Notes: generated by a model from the sequence alone, not told the origin. Positions 1-11,679 are shown, counted from the first letter of the stretch. The stretch is 64,000 nt of DNA from Sequoia sempervirens (GCA_007258455.2 VDFB02193867.1:564276149-564340148); one strand, 5' to 3'. Numbers and translations: made by a program.

Positions 1-3000
1 GAATAGCCAAGGTTGTCAGTTTCCCTCCCTCTCTCATGGCATTCAAACTAGTGATGGCTTGCTGAGAAGCCTATCAATCAGACACCAAAATGATTGTGGA
101 TAAGGAGGGAAACATCCTCGCAAACATGTCACCAGAAGGGATTACGAAGACATTCCACATTCCCATGTTCCAGCAGATGGAGGTCCCCACATTGGAAGAA
201 TTCCAAGTGATGTGGGATGCTAATCCAGGAAGATGCAAAAAGTCAATCAACCTCTATTGACTTAAAGAAAAAAGGGGCAGCGCTGCAAAGGTTCCCCAGG
301 AACTCTTCCGTAGCGATTTCCACGAGGACTACCATGACTTGGTGACCATGTTGAGCAGGGTCATGGGTCTTCCAATGACCGCCTACTTCCAGGAGTAGAT
401 GAAATATTACATTGAATAGATCCTGCAAGTGAATGAGGATGTTACAACCAAGGTCTCATTCGACTGGGGAAGCATCATTAGCAACTGCTTCCATGAGCAG
501 TTTGTCAATGTCAAGAAAAGTTCTAAATTCTACATGACCTCCTACCTAGTGTACTCCCTGGTAGGTCAAAGATAATACAGCGGGTTATTTGTGGCACCCG
601 ATTAGGGGCATAAGCGAGGGTTCAAGCCGTTTGACAAATATTCGCAACTCTTGTACCAGAATTTCAAAAAGGAGTACTACCAGGTCAATGACGCCTTCAT
701 TGGCCATATCATCAGATTCGTCATTGGAGACTTCGAGAGGAGGGTCTCCCATAGCACCAGGGCACTCCTAAAGGAGTATGCCTTCCTATTTGTCTAGTTC
801 CCCAACTTTACCTACATCTGGGCCCAGGGTTTCATGGAACGGCCAAATAGATTGCCACGGTACCCAAATGACAGGATCATTCTCCTGGAGCTTTCTCGAC
901 AACTCCAACACATCCAGGCGATCTTCAGCAATAAGCACGTGGTGGGGATCCCTTACCCCATGACTCTTGGCCAGGGCCTGTACTAACTACAAACTTCCCA
1001 ATGTGCCAGTAATTATGAGAAGGAGGTCAAGGATTACAATTTTGATTGGTACACTGCCCGCCCATGGATGGACCCACATGGCCATGTAAGGAAGGCACTG
1101 GGGCTGGCGTATGCCCACCAATACCACATTGAAGATTTCTGGGCTAACTACAAAGATGACAAAGAGGTCCGTGCAAGGCACTATATGCACATGACGGTAC
1201 TATTCCTAAGAAGGGTGCAACGGTTCCCGGTACCAGACTAGGTCGAAGAGGACAAGTCCATGATCATGCACCCGAGGTACCCTGCAGTTGCTAACCTACC
1301 AATACCGTCGATCGATTAGGATGAACAAGAGGTCGATGACCTAGATACCATCACCCAGCGAATCATAACTCATACTAAGGAGTGGGTCAATGGGCGAGTG
1401 GGGCACCTAAAGAAACAAGGAGTAGTCCTGACATATGAAGGGCTCAAGAGTGAGCCAAGTGCCACAGAAGACATTGTTGCCACCACATCAATTGGCGGGA
1501 CCTCCAAGTCTCCTCCCATCACTAGGTCCCAGAAGAGAAAGGGAATAGAAACTGCGCACTTTGTAGATCCCAAGGAGCAAGCAAAGAAAGAAACGGGAGG
1601 CTCATCTCCCAAAACACTCAAGCAGATGATGGCTACAACAGAGGTGCAGCCTCCCTTGCTTCTCCTATCCCCTCTTGGTGCACCGCCCGTCTCCCTGGCC
1701 GTGGTCGCCTCATCTCCGTCGGTGGTGGACATATCTATCCATCTTTCCCCTTCGCCCCCGGCTAGGTCAGTGGTCGTCATTGATTCCTCTTTTGGTGTGA
1801 CCACTTCTCCTTCCTCTGCTACCATGTCTCCCATTACCTCCCTCCCTCTAGCAACAATAACATCGCCTATTCTCACTGCCACTATGCCTGAGGCCCTTAC
1901 GAGACATATGCAAAACCTTCCCCCTAAGCTTTCCCAAATCTTAATGAATCTAGCTCTCTAAGTGGCCCTTGCCCAAGTCCTTGCAACAACTTAGCCTTCA
2001 CAACCACCAACAGGGCCGCCAGCCATGGAAGCCATGATACAAATCTCAAAGGAGTTGGAGGAGCTAGAACAGGAAGTCTCGAAGCCTATAGAGGAGGAGG
2101 CTGATGAGTATCACGAGCACCCCGAGTACAAGCACCAAACCATTGACAGGGTGGTCTATGAGGGAGAAGAGATAGGCTCTTCCGAGAGTGGGGATGACGA
2201 GGATGGCTTGGGTGCAAAGGAAATCATCCAGACTTTCGATGAGGACCTTGAGGAGGAGATGGCACCGTAGCTAAAGAGCATTAGGGAGGAAACAGAAGAG
2301 TCACCACATGGTGAAGAAGGGCAGCCACCAGAAGAGCAACAGATAAAAGATTTGACAAAGGCTAAGACCCATGTTTCCAAGAGCCCTAAGGCCGAGGCTA
2401 CTAAAGAGAAGAAAGAAGAAGAGACAGCAAAAGAAGAAAGTCCCACCTGGCAGCCATCCACCAAGCTACCCGTCAAACACCTCATTTTTGTTCGCGACTC
2501 TGATGAAGAAGAGGAGGATGTTGCCCCAGAGAAAGAACCCCATAAGGAAAAGAAGGCAGAAGTCTTGCCTCTGACTAAGAAGGGTGAGGGCAGCCATAAT
2601 GCACCCAAGGATAAATCTGCTATGCCTGATTGGTTGGAGAAGCAACTTGAAAAGACAACCCCTATACTGAAGGACCCAAGGGCGAGATTGGAAGCCATCT
2701 TGGATCGATCCTTGACCACAAAAAAGAAAGAGAAGAAGCCCAAGGTCTGATCCAAGATAATAATGGATGCTTCCGGCTCTCGAGTGGCACAAATTGCAAT
2801 GCCTACCATTGGCCACGCAGGGGTGAGCTATAATATCTCCACCATTGACTTGGGGATAGCAACTAGAGAGAAAAAGGTTGAACACCTGGAGGATTCAATG
2901 GCCATGGTGGTGCACCTAATAAAGCCAAACAAGGTCTCCAAGGATGAGCTTAAAGCGCAGGTTGCTGCCCTAACAGACTACATACAACAATGGTCCTCAA

Positions 3001-3803
3001 TGGATGACCTGCCCACCACCTCCATGGCCGCACTGCAGTTGCTCTCCAAAGAACAGATTGACAAGATGGAGAGAAGGAAGAACTTGGAGAAAACCACCGA
3101 GGATTGGCTCCGACAAGTTGCATACCTCAGAAACATGGGAATCAGCAGGGCTGTATGGATAGCCAACAAGTTCTTGGACCTGATCCAGTCCCTGGAGAGC
3201 ACAAAGGGTCTCTACACCAATTTCCTTGCAACATATGACTCCACCCTCCTAAGAATTGAATCCATCCTTCAGATTCCTGAGAACACATGGGAGGAGAAGA
3301 TAGAGCTGAAAAAGGAAGATCATTGGCTCGTTGATGTGTGGCGCAAAGACCTCGACAACTAGAGGGAGAGGTTGGAGCAAATCCTGAACAAGGTGAATCC
3401 AGATATTGAGTGGATCAAAGAAATCTGGGCATAATGCACCCAATACCTTAAGTTGATGATGGGATATGATATGCCCACTGTGCAAATGGATGTCGAGAAG
3501 ATCAAGCCATACTTCCAGGAGAAGATGAAGGACAGGACAGCTGGAGAAATCACAACAGAGTTCCTAAGTTTTACTGCCTGTGCCTTTGACCAATCAGAGC
3601 TATTCAGAGACCAAGGCTCGAAGTATGACAAAGACTGGAAAAGGCTGGAAGAGAACACTAAGGAGTGGAGCTACCAAGCATTACGATGTGAAATCCTTGA
3701 AATCGACAAGCTCCAGGTCGTCATCCTCAAGTACATAGAGCACACAGCTTCCGAGGAGCAAGAGGACAGCCTAGCCAAAGAAGAAGACCTTCCTGAGAAG
3801 TAG
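1..3803 (+). pseudogene. Extra long ORF of a giant gypsy-type element, copy 1 (5' end outside window)
   Basis: This is the 3' part of a long reading frame found three times in the window (also 14633-18696 and 29488-33548, both on the minus strand). All coding pieces from position 3 to the TAG at 3801 lie in one frame and are broken only by nonsense codons. No frameshift is needed. The visible N-terminal part looks globular. The middle (about 1400-2270) is rich in Pro, Ser and Thr, and then in acidic residues. A Lys/Glu-rich segment (2352-2750, with DSDEEEEDV) follows, and the end (2763-3803) is helical and charged. A polypurine tract and LTR follow directly, so it is the last ORF of an LTR element. 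The first four stops are TGA, TGA, TAG and TAG where copy 3 has CGA, TGG, TGG and CAG, which indicates C-to-T decay. I recognise no known domain. It could be an env-position or gag-like accessory protein. Confidence 0.75.
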
Positions 3804-3911
3804 CTATAGTAAAGAAAACAGCAATTAGCTACAGGATGAAAAGGCTATAGTGTCATCCACAAAAGGATGAAATAGGGAAGGGACAAAAATGTAATTTTAA
3901 ATTGAGATCTA

Positions 3912-3923
3912 TTTGGGGGTAGG
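3912..3923 (+). promoter_or_regulatory. Polypurine tract before the copy 1 LTR
   Basis: A G-rich run with core GGGGGTAGG lies immediately before the LTR start TGAAAC. The same tract sits at the equivalent place in the other two copies (14513-14524 and 29367-29378). It would prime plus-strand DNA synthesis. Confidence 0.7.
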
Positions 3924-4733
3924 TGAAACTTACAAAATGCGGAATGGAATGGAATGGAATGGAATGGAATGGAATGGATGGAATGGAATGGAATGGAAGG
4001 AATGGAATGGAGCCCATAACATCTGAATGGAATGGAATACATTAGGAATGCTATTGCATGGGGTGGAAAATTCCCATTGTTGATAATCCCTTTAGTCCGC
4101 CAGCCTTTTGGTCAGCTTGGTCAAGGTAGATGCAAACCAGGCCTCGGACTTGATTTCCAGCTGTTCCAGCATTCATTCTGATCTTATGCATGTGTTTGAC
4201 AAGTGGATGAAGACTGTTCTTAGAAGATAAAGTACACCTATGATAATCGTGAAATCCCTGGTTAAGTGGGATATTATTTTGAGGAATTGTCCATTGCAAG
4301 AACTCCATTGTCACTATTCATAGCAAGCTTTATACTTAGGAACTTTTCTTCCCTTTCGCTCTTTTCCCTTTTTTTTAGTAACTGACCAATACCAAGGTTC
4401 ATTGCACATTGTAAAGCCAAATCCAACAACTAAATGGAGTTCAAGATTGCTGTTTGAACCTACAACCGATGCATAACAACTTCCCATCCTAAGGATTCCA
4501 TTCCAAGACCCAACTTCATGCTTTGTGTCCACACTTTGTATTTTCTGTAAGACCGCCTTGTGATTCCAGCAAATCACATCAAACTACTGAGGTATCTAAG
4601 CACTGTCATGACCTGACATCTGAGAGACCTTGGGATAGTGTTCTACAATTCGATTGTGGAGTATTGTCTTTCAAGAGAGGTAGTGCGCCTATGCACTGCC
4701 TGTGTTGAGAAGTGCATAAAAACACCATCAACA
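3924..4733 (+). repeat. 3' LTR of the giant gypsy element, copy 1, with a replaced U3
   Basis: The LTR starts TGAAAC after the polypurine tract and ends in CATCAACA, the same terminus as the LTR at 28389-29366. From about 4250 to 4733 it matches the other LTRs closely, with only a few single-base differences. From 3930 to about 4035 the sequence that carries the TATA box in the other LTRs is missing and replaced by a GGAAT repeat. From 4035 to 4250 it is related but strongly diverged. This LTR therefore lacks the recognisable promoter. Confidence 0.75.
3941..4011 (+). repeat. (GGAAT)n microsatellite
   Basis: About fourteen near-perfect GGAAT units, with a few GGAATGGATG or GGAAGG interruptions, lie inside the LTR U3. 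More scattered units continue to about 4040. Confidence 0.9.
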
Positions 4734-5263
4734 ATATCCATATTAATTTCATTTCCTAATCATTTATTTTCTTATAGTAAAATTAACTATTAGAAGAACA
4801 AGAAGATACTACATGCATACTTGCATACTTTGAAGTAATAAAGTAATAACACAAAAATCTTTATTTATATCTAAGATAATCATACTACTTTAAAGTACTA
4901 TTACATTATAATTCTAATTTATTTTTGAGATAAAATAAAGAATTTAAGTATTTAATTCTTTCTTACTTCATATCTACAGATTATCTATATTCTAAAAGAG
5001 GAGAAATTGATTTAGAAAAGAAATCTTTTCAAATGGGGTTTTCAATTTATAATGATGGAAATTGATCCCCTTCATGGAGATAGTCCAATTTCTCATTTAA
5101 TCTAGACCTATTTTAGTACCTTTTCATTAATTACCCCTTTAATTCATCATTTATAGGCCCCTAAGACCCATTATGTCAGATCTTGAGGCTCATTTCACTC
5201 AAAAATACCACAAAATTACTTAAAACCCTAAATTCCCAAAAAGACACCTCAAAAACCTTAGGT

Positions 5264-5297
5264 GACACTCTTTTGCCACCTTGCGTGAATGAGTCCC
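5264..5297 (+). repeat. 34-nt inverted-repeat motif, copy 1 of 4
   Basis: This is the most diverged member: it starts GACACT and ends GAGTCCC. In the + frame it reads DTLLPPCVNESH. See 6903-6936 for the best-formed copy. Confidence 0.6.
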
Positions 5298-6093
5298 ATT
5301 TGGGGCATTTTTCAATTTTAAGCGGGAAATTCACCAATTTAATTCAAAATTTTGGTGGATGTCAGCCTTTGAGATCTAAATAATGATCAATCAGGTGTTA
5401 ATGCCTATAAAATAAAGTTTTCAAGTCATTTTTATCATTCCTAAGCCATTTTGAGCTTGAGCATTTTTCAAGATCATATTCAAGAGTTAGGTGTTGAGAA
5501 TATTTCACAAGAGTATTTAAGTTGAAGCTTTGGAGCAACATTAAGTAATATTTGTAGGTATTAAAGCTCACTTTTATTCAAGATCTAGCATTTTCAAGGG
5601 TTGATCATGGATGTCTATGGTGAATCATGAAGAATTATAGGTTGGGGAGATGCAAGTAGCCATCAAGCCAAGCCTAAGGACTTGTTTTCTAAGTGATTTC
5701 ATCTTCCATTGTCATTCTACTTTTAGCTTAAGGAAGGTTTACACATCATTGAGATTCACTTGAGGTGATTATAGATCTCCTAAAGTGAGTTTTGCATCAT
5801 TCAAGTTACATTCCTACATCTTGTTCTTGCATGTTAGAATAGGATTGCATCATGTTTCATATTTCTTAGTCTTAAACACACTTAAGACTAGGGTTTTCAT
5901 GCACATTTCATTATTTCCATTAATTTTTGATTACCAAACTATGGGTTTGACTGAGGCAAACCCCCCATAAGCAAATCAAGATATATTTTATTTTGTAGGT
6001 GTTTTCACAAATTCAGATCTGAAACTCGGTTTGGAAGGAAAAAGCAAGTGTTTTAGTGCAAATCAGAGTTTTCAATTTCTGAAAAAAAGGAGT

Positions 6094-6127
6094 AGGACTT
6101 ATTTGCCACAATTCATGAATTAGTCCC
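6094..6127 (+). repeat. 34-nt inverted-repeat motif, copy 2 of 4
   Basis: It starts AGGACTTATTTGCC and ends TTAGTCCC. The same frame is interrupted by one TAG codon. Confidence 0.65.
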
Positions 6128-6206
6128 ACTGTAGATGTCTTTCAGATCTGTTTACAAATTCCAATACCCTTTTTCCTGAAAAAACTGTGGGTAGAAACCT
6201 TGATTT

Positions 6207-6240
6207 GGGACTAATTTTCCCAAGTTGGCGAATGACTCCC
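6207..6240 (+). repeat. 34-nt inverted-repeat motif, copy 3 of 4
   Basis: It starts GGGACTAATTTTCCC and ends GGCGAATGACTCCC. In the + frame it reads GTNFPKLANDSQ. Confidence 0.65.
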
Positions 6241-6902
6241 AATTAGTCAAAAACTTAGATTTTGTAGAGTTTCAAAATTTCTTCTAGTCACTCACAAATT
6301 CCCAGGTGCATATCATTCACTTCATTACCTTTCTACTCTATTTTGTTGGAAATTTTAAGTCATTTTGTAGATCATAACACCCAATTAGGGTTTTGCATTG
6401 TATTTTGTATTTCATTATCTTTTCCAATTTTAAACTTGGTGGTGAACCCCTTAATCGATCATCTTCAGCCCCTAGGGCAGCCCTTAGCAAGATCTCTTTC
6501 TCCATTGCAAAGGGATCTCAAGGGTTACCCTTGAATGAAATTGGAAAGGTGTGTGTGGGTATGCTCTATGTCCTAAACCATATGTTAGCATCTCCCTAAC
6601 CAATTTTTCACTATTTCATTTTGGTGAACCTACATATAAAGCATCATAATTTTGATTTGGAGTACATTTACATCCTATATTTAGCTTGCATTACCATTTT
6701 CCTTAGGTTTTACATTGATTAATTTGCATTCTAGGGTTTTAAATTTTGCATTAGTGAAAAGCTCATTTAGCTTGCTTTTTTCCATTTAATTTCATTAAAA
6801 ACTATCCAAAATCTACATTTACATCTTAGATCTAGGATATATAACATAGAACACATAAAAATCAACCAAAACAATTAGAAAATTTTGAAAAAAAACCCTA
6901 CT

Positions 6903-6936
6903 GGGACTCATTTGCCACCATGGGCAAATCAGTCCC
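6903..6936 (+). repeat. 34-nt inverted-repeat motif, copy 4 of 4
   Basis: It starts GGGACTCATTTGCC and ends GGCAAATCAGTCCC. The arms pair over about 14 bases around a short ACCAT loop. In the + frame it reads GTHLPPWANQSQ. Confidence 0.7.
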
Positions 6937-7266
6937 AGTGCAAATTTAGAACTAATTTTTACATATTTAAATCTCCTATTTTTAAGGCTTCTGTTTACTA
7001 TCATTACTTTTATGTTTCATTTTACTTGTCTTTGTTACATTCAAATAGTTATAAATAACGTACTTTACATTCATTGCAATTGTGGATATAATTAGATTTT
7101 TGCATTTTTCATTCTCAACATTTAGAATAGACTACATTAGACATAGATCAGAAAACAAAAACCAAAAACAAGACCCAAGACCTAGGCCACTTGGAGAAGG
7201 TATAGTTATTTTACTAAGGTCAAATCTCTTCCAATTTAACCTAACCCCAATCCTTGGGGAGGATTG

Positions 7267-7503
7267 AGGAGAGTGATGGAATTCGCGATTTATTCGAGAA
7301 ACGACCGACGAAGCGATTAAGGTGATAAACTAAAATAAGATAATGTGGATCTAACTTAACTTTATCTTATCAATTTCTACATAACTCTTAACTGCAATAT
7401 AAATCGTAATCGATTCTATTTACCGGACCGAATATGAGAATGAAGCGGCTGTTTTATTATGTATATAATATTTGAAGAATTTAATTAAATCCCGCGGAGA
7501 CCT
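7267..7503. other. Short segment of different composition before the gypsy pol; no gene seen
   Basis: The flanks are AT-rich and poor in CpG. This 237-bp piece has several CpG sites (GAATTCGCGATT, ACGACCGACGAAGCG, CCCGCGG) and no usable frame. It may be a small insertion or the join where the 5' part of the downstream element was lost. Confidence 0.4.
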
Positions 7504-7782
7504 TTGGATTTTCCTAGTGTTCCTCACTTACCTTTGAATAGTGGGAAGGAGTATGATCTTGTTGAACAACTTAAGAATACTCCTGCAAAGATATCCCTTT
7601 GGGACTTAATTCATAATTCACCTAACTATCACACTATGCTTCAAACAGCCTTACAACAAGTTACAATCCACCCTAATATAAATGCAAATGAAATGGAAGC
7701 TCTAATACAAGGAATGAATATAGTTGTAGACATCACCTTTCACCACCATGAGCTCCCTCCTTTAGACATGAGAGAGACATGA

Positions 7783-8275
7783 TGCCTTAATGATAATAGC
7801 CAAATTCAATAGAATAGGGATAAAAAGGACCCTTGTTGATAATGGCTCTTCCCTTAACGTGTGTAGTGTAAACCTCTTAGATAGGTTGTGTGTTGATAAA
7901 TCAAAAATTGAACTTGATTCCTTATCAATTTGAGTATTTGACAATGTGGGAAAGCAACCTCTTAGTGTGATTACTTTACCTATTACATTCAAAAAGGCCA
8001 CCTTACAAACTCCTATTCATGTCATGCCTCATTACCTTTCATACAATCTTCTTTTGGGAATACCTTGGATTCATAAGATTTATGCAGTGCCTTCGAATAT
8101 CCATTGTATCATGAAATATTTCTATAATAACAAGGTATACCAAGTTGAAATAGACCTCAATCCTAAAATTTTCTTACTAGTTGAAAAAGGAACAACAAGT
8201 CCTCTAAACACATTAATTCTGACATCAAAAGTAGAACCTATGAAAAAGGAGGAACAAGAGATAGAAGTAGTGTAA
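7783..8275 (+). pseudogene. Retropepsin-like protease domain of element C
   Basis: After a frameshift near 7780 the frame continues with a protease core. The active-site signature is VDNGSSLNVC, with the Asp codon at 7838-7840, an accepted D-x-G-S variant. A later LLGIPWIH fits the second conserved strand of retroviral-type aspartic proteases. One TGA near 7931 breaks the frame. The role is to cleave the gag-pol polyprotein. This copy cannot make a full product. Confidence 0.75.
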
Positions 8276-8499
8276 AAATTATTAGATGATGACTAGGGAT
8301 CCTTGAAATTCATGCCTTCATTCATGGGAGAACATATAATCACAAGAAAGGAGGATGACAAGAAAAAAACAACCAATGGTTATGCCGACACAGAATTTAG
8401 AAGAAGCCTCACAACCATCTACCTCATCCACTCTTGAAGAAGACACAAGCTATACAAAAAATTTGATGAGATAGATTATCAACAACCACCAAACCCGAA

Positions 8500-8680
8500 A
8501 GAAATGGAAATACTTTATGGGAGAGGTTATGAGCTTGCGAATAAATTAGGTTATAATGGAAAAGGATGTGGAAAGAGAGAACAAGGAATTCATGTTCCTA
8601 TGGAACCTAACATGCAAGAAACAAAAAATGGTTTAGGATATTGTCCTTCTAAATTAACACAAGAAAGAAAATGACCTTCA
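8500..8680 (+). pseudogene. G-patch motif between protease and RT of element C
   Basis: Residues GYELANKLGYNGKGCGKR (from 8525) followed by EQGI fit the G-patch pattern of spaced glycines after an aromatic or hydrophobic helix. G-patches bind RNA or activate DEAH helicases. They are known in some plant gypsy polyproteins and in betaretrovirus proteases. One conserved Gly of the usual GLG is Cys here. Confidence 0.65.
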
Positions 8681-8726
8681 TTAAACATCAACACCGTCAC
8701 ATGAAAACCAAAAAATCAATCTCACC

Positions 8727-9975
8727 TTGAAACATCCTAAATTGCTTGATATAGATTCTAAACCATCATGGGAATACGTTGAAGATGATGAAGCCTTGAA
8801 AAAAATCCTAGGAGTCTATGATAAACCAACTACTCCTCCTCAAAAGAGGAAGGTTACATGTGCTATGATAAGCACCAAACAAAAACATGCATATGAGAGA
8901 AGTAATGAGACAAATATCTGTAACAAAAGATATAGTCATGAATTTCCAAAACCAAGTGCACTCCCTTTAGGAGATATAGTGGATGTAACGATGGACATGA
9001 ATGATAATGAGAAAGTGATTAAGATAGGGAAGTTCCTTGATGAGGAAGAACAAGAGGATACTACAACCTTGCTTCATGACTTCCCCAACTATTTGCTTGG
9101 ACTTATTCAAATATTACTAGCATTGATCCTAAATTTGCAACACACAACATAGTCCTTGTTGAAAATGCTAAGCATGTCAGAAAAAAGATACAAAAAATGA
9201 ATCCTAATATAGCCTTGCTAGTTAAGGGATAAATTGAAAAAAATTTGGAGGCTGGTTTCATAAAACCTATAGATTATTCTCCTTGGATCTCAAACATTGT
9301 TACAGTCACAAAAATTGACAATTGTATTAGGATGTGTATGGATTTTCATGATCTGAATAAAGCATCTTTAAAACATTCCTAATATTGACATGATAGTAGA
9401 CTCAACTGCAAGACATGCTTTGTTGTCATTCATGAATGGATTTTTTGGATACAATCAAATCTTTATCAACCCTCAATATTAGTACAAAACAACATTTACA
9501 ACTATTTGGGGAACATTTTGTTGGGTAATGATGCCCTTTGGATTGAAGAATGCAGACCATGAAACATATCAACAAGAAATGGCTTTCATATTTCATGATT
9601 GCATACATAAAATCTTGGAAGACTATGTCGATATTCTATCCAAATCCTTAACAAGACAAGACAATGTGAAGGTCCTCCAAAAAATATTTGAGACAATGTG
9701 AAAATAAAACATGATATTGAATCCAAAAAATGTGTCTTTGGTGTAGATAGTGGAAAAATACTAGGGTTTATTGTATCTCATAGAGGCACTGACATAGACA
9801 TGAAGAAAAAAGATATTATTAATATGCCACCTTCTAGAAACATATCTCAATTGTGAATGTTACAAGGAATAATTTAGGTCATTCATCATTTTGTTGCATC
9901 CTTAGTCAATCAAACACTACCATTTACACATCTCCTCAAGAAGGATGTCCACTTTAATTAGAATGAGGATTGTAT
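8727..9975 (+). pseudogene. Reverse transcriptase region of element C
   Basis: The first part (8727-9152) is the acidic linker before RT, with IKIGKFLDEEEQED. A frameshift follows, and then come IKP-DYSPWISNIV, RMCMDFHDLNKAS and MPFGLKNA, typical RT blocks A to C. At about 9618-9640 the catalytic block reads EDYVDILSKS where YVDD would be expected, so one residue of the metal-binding DD pair has been lost by an in-frame 3-base deletion. KCVFGVDSGKILGFIVS (around 9725-9775) is the RT C-terminal block. Several TAA, TGA and TAG codons interrupt it. Confidence 0.8.
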
Positions 9976-10459
9976 ATAGGGTTTTGAGAGTTTGAGGCAT
10001 TAAATGGCCCTAAAACTTGCCAAAATTGGTGTAGAAAATTTTAAGCATGTTCTTGACTCTGATACCTTTCCAATGGTTCAAACGGTTCAAAAAATGAAGT
10101 CTTAGGTCAAACGTTATTGCTCCCGAAAGTTAGTGCACTTTCAAAAATGTGCTAATGTTCGAATAAGGTTCTAAAATTTGAATTTGAATTTGTAATTTTT
10201 GGCTCCAAACCTCCAAATCTCACAATTTGAATATTATTTTGGCTCCAAAATGAAAAAGGAGCTATTTATGGGTGGGGTTTTTTGATTTTTGTAGCTTTTT
10301 GGGGAAAAGTTTGCAGACTACGAAAAGAGAATTTTGTAATTTTTTTTAGCTTGCATGGATTGTAGAGCTCAAAGATTGGAGATCCTCTGCATGTAAGATT
10401 TTCCTTTTTGAATAATAATAAATTTTCTCTGGTTGTATGCATCATTTATGTGTCTCAAG
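9976..10459. other. Deletion junction and filler inside element C
   Basis: RNase H and the integrase N-terminus and core should lie here but are not recognisable. Instead there is AT-rich sequence, with a near-duplicate pair of ATGGTTCAAACGGTTCAAA-like words, in no clear frame. Confidence 0.5.
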
Positions 10460-11048
10460 TTTGTACCCTCATCACTAATGGTCAAGAAGAGTCAACTAAT
10501 TCAACATTTGAGAAAATCTTAAGGAAAACGGTAAGAAAAAGTAATAAAGATTGGCACATGCAACTAACATACACATTATGGGCTTATCATACAAGTGTTT
10601 GATCACTGGACATACTCCTTATAACCTCATCTATCGAATTGAGGCAATAATGTCCTTAGAGTTAGAGATTCCTTCATTGAGAAGCACTCCTCAAGGGATT
10701 ATTGATAAAAACACCTATAAAGAACAATAATTGCATCAGCTTGAAATGCTTGATGAACAATGCATTAATGCTCTTGAACATTTCCAAGCTTACTCCAAAA
10801 GAATGCAACGTAGTTACAATGGAAATGTAATCCCTCCTTCCTTTAATAAAGGTGATTTGGTGTTATCCAAAAATCAGCATAATGTCAATGTTGATACAAT
10901 GGAAAGAGAAATGTTCAACCCTAATTGGTTAGGCCCTTACATAATCAACAAAAAATATGGCTTTGGATCTTATACATTAATAGAAATGGATGGCATACCT
11001 CTCAAAGAACCTATTAATGTCTCGCATTTGCACCAGTATTATGTCTAA
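10460..11048 (+). pseudogene. Integrase C-terminal part of element C
   Basis: NGQEESTNSTFEKIL carries the last Glu of the D,D(35)E triad. The frame then continues (10731-11048) through the usual KRMQRSYN, FNKGDLVL and NWLGPYIINK blocks to a TAA just after HLHQYYV. There is no chromodomain. Frameshifts or stops lie near 10600 and 10730. Confidence 0.8.
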
Positions 11049-11679
11049 CCCCCCCTATATAGTGTGAATGGTAAAGCAATGATGTCAAAGTTCCTAGACA
11101 ATATTCTATGTGCTCTCCAATTGCTTCATTCTTAACAAACAGTTATTTGTGTGTCTTGAATACTAAAGTGACTATTTAATTCATTTTCAAATAATTACTT
11201 TAGGTTCCATACTATTCAAGTTCATCTTTGTATGTTGTGTTAGATTAGATGCTTATATGCATTTGGGTGGGTGCATGAAGATAGGTAGCCAATTTATGAC
11301 CACTTTTTTAAAAAAAAATTGAAAACTCATAATGCAAGCATGTTGAGCCTGAGGCTCGGCCACAATGATCCCATAATGCAAGCATGTTATAACATGAGTG
11401 CATTATAATGCACTCACATTATGACCTATTAAAAGAAAAGAAAAAAAAATGAATTTATTTTCACTTCTCACTGAGTTTTTTTTGTTTCTTGCAGCCAAAA
11501 CCCAATATTCCATGCTCGCGTTCTAGGAGGATCTATTTTACAAAATTCTTCATCAACGGTTGTTGTTCATCATGAGGATGCTGCCACATCGACGAGGTCT
11601 AAGAGCTAAGGATTGTTTATTTTTTGTTTTGAATTTGTTAGTTTTAGGTTGTATTTGATATTTATTTTTTGAATTTGTA
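11049..11679. other. Non-coding stretch with a perfect palindrome
   Basis: No gene was seen. It holds a 17-bp direct repeat (11328-11344 and 11372-11388) and a perfect 22-bp palindrome at 11395-11416. A run of T followed by CTTGCAG near 11484-11494 resembles a 3' splice site. Confidence 0.5.
11395..11416. repeat. Perfect 22-bp palindrome
   Basis: The core is GTGCATTATAATGCAC, and it is self-complementary over all 22 bases with no loop. Confidence 0.9.

Larger units (their letters stand above)
4734..7266. other. AT-rich stretch without a recognisable gene; holds four copies of a 34-nt motif
   Basis: No convincing coding frame or family was recognised here. It may be leader or LTR sequence of the gypsy element that follows at 7504, but I found no matching LTR downstream. 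It contains a 34-nt inverted-repeat motif four times, at 5264-5297, 6094-6127, 6207-6240 and 6903-6936. Each copy begins near GGGACT, has ATTTGCC or a variant, and ends with AGTCCC or ACTCCC. Confidence 0.6.
7504..11048 (+). pseudogene. Decayed, internally deleted Ty3/gypsy pol (element C)
   Basis: Pieces appear in the usual gypsy order on the + strand: gag/protease linker, aspartic protease, G-patch, RT and integrase C-terminus. Stops and frameshifts separate them. The second RNase H and most of the integrase core are missing between about 9976 and 10460. No gag domain or flanking LTR pair was found. The linker (7504-7782) has motifs typical of plant gypsy polyproteins, such as ISLWDLI and a conserved HELPP. 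It opens with TTG in the reading used here, so it is not a true start. The element is not the same family as element B. Confidence 0.8.

Noticed and set aside
1370..1882. Antisense frame of 170 codons (and its twin at 16554-17066)
   Set aside because: It lies opposite the Pro/Ser/Thr part of the extra ORF, whose composition leaves the complement free of stops. The third copy keeps only part of it. It is a shadow.
2156..2809. Antisense frame of 217 codons (also 15627-16280 and 30480-31064)
   Set aside because: It is opposite the acidic, Lys/Glu-rich part of the extra ORF. The Ser/Phe-rich product is what the complement of GAA/GAG/AAG codons gives.
3941..4011. Centromeric or human-type GGAAT satellite
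   Set aside because: The array is only about 70 bp and lies within an LTR. It is a local microsatellite.
4314..4577. An 87-codon ORF conserved between LTR copies (also 13689-13952)
   Set aside because: It lies inside the R/U5 part of the LTR. Its conservation follows from LTR similarity, and the third LTR (28389-29366) breaks it.
7267..7503. 5' LTR or solo LTR before element C
   Set aside because: No TG...CA termini, no matching copy downstream and no primer site were found.
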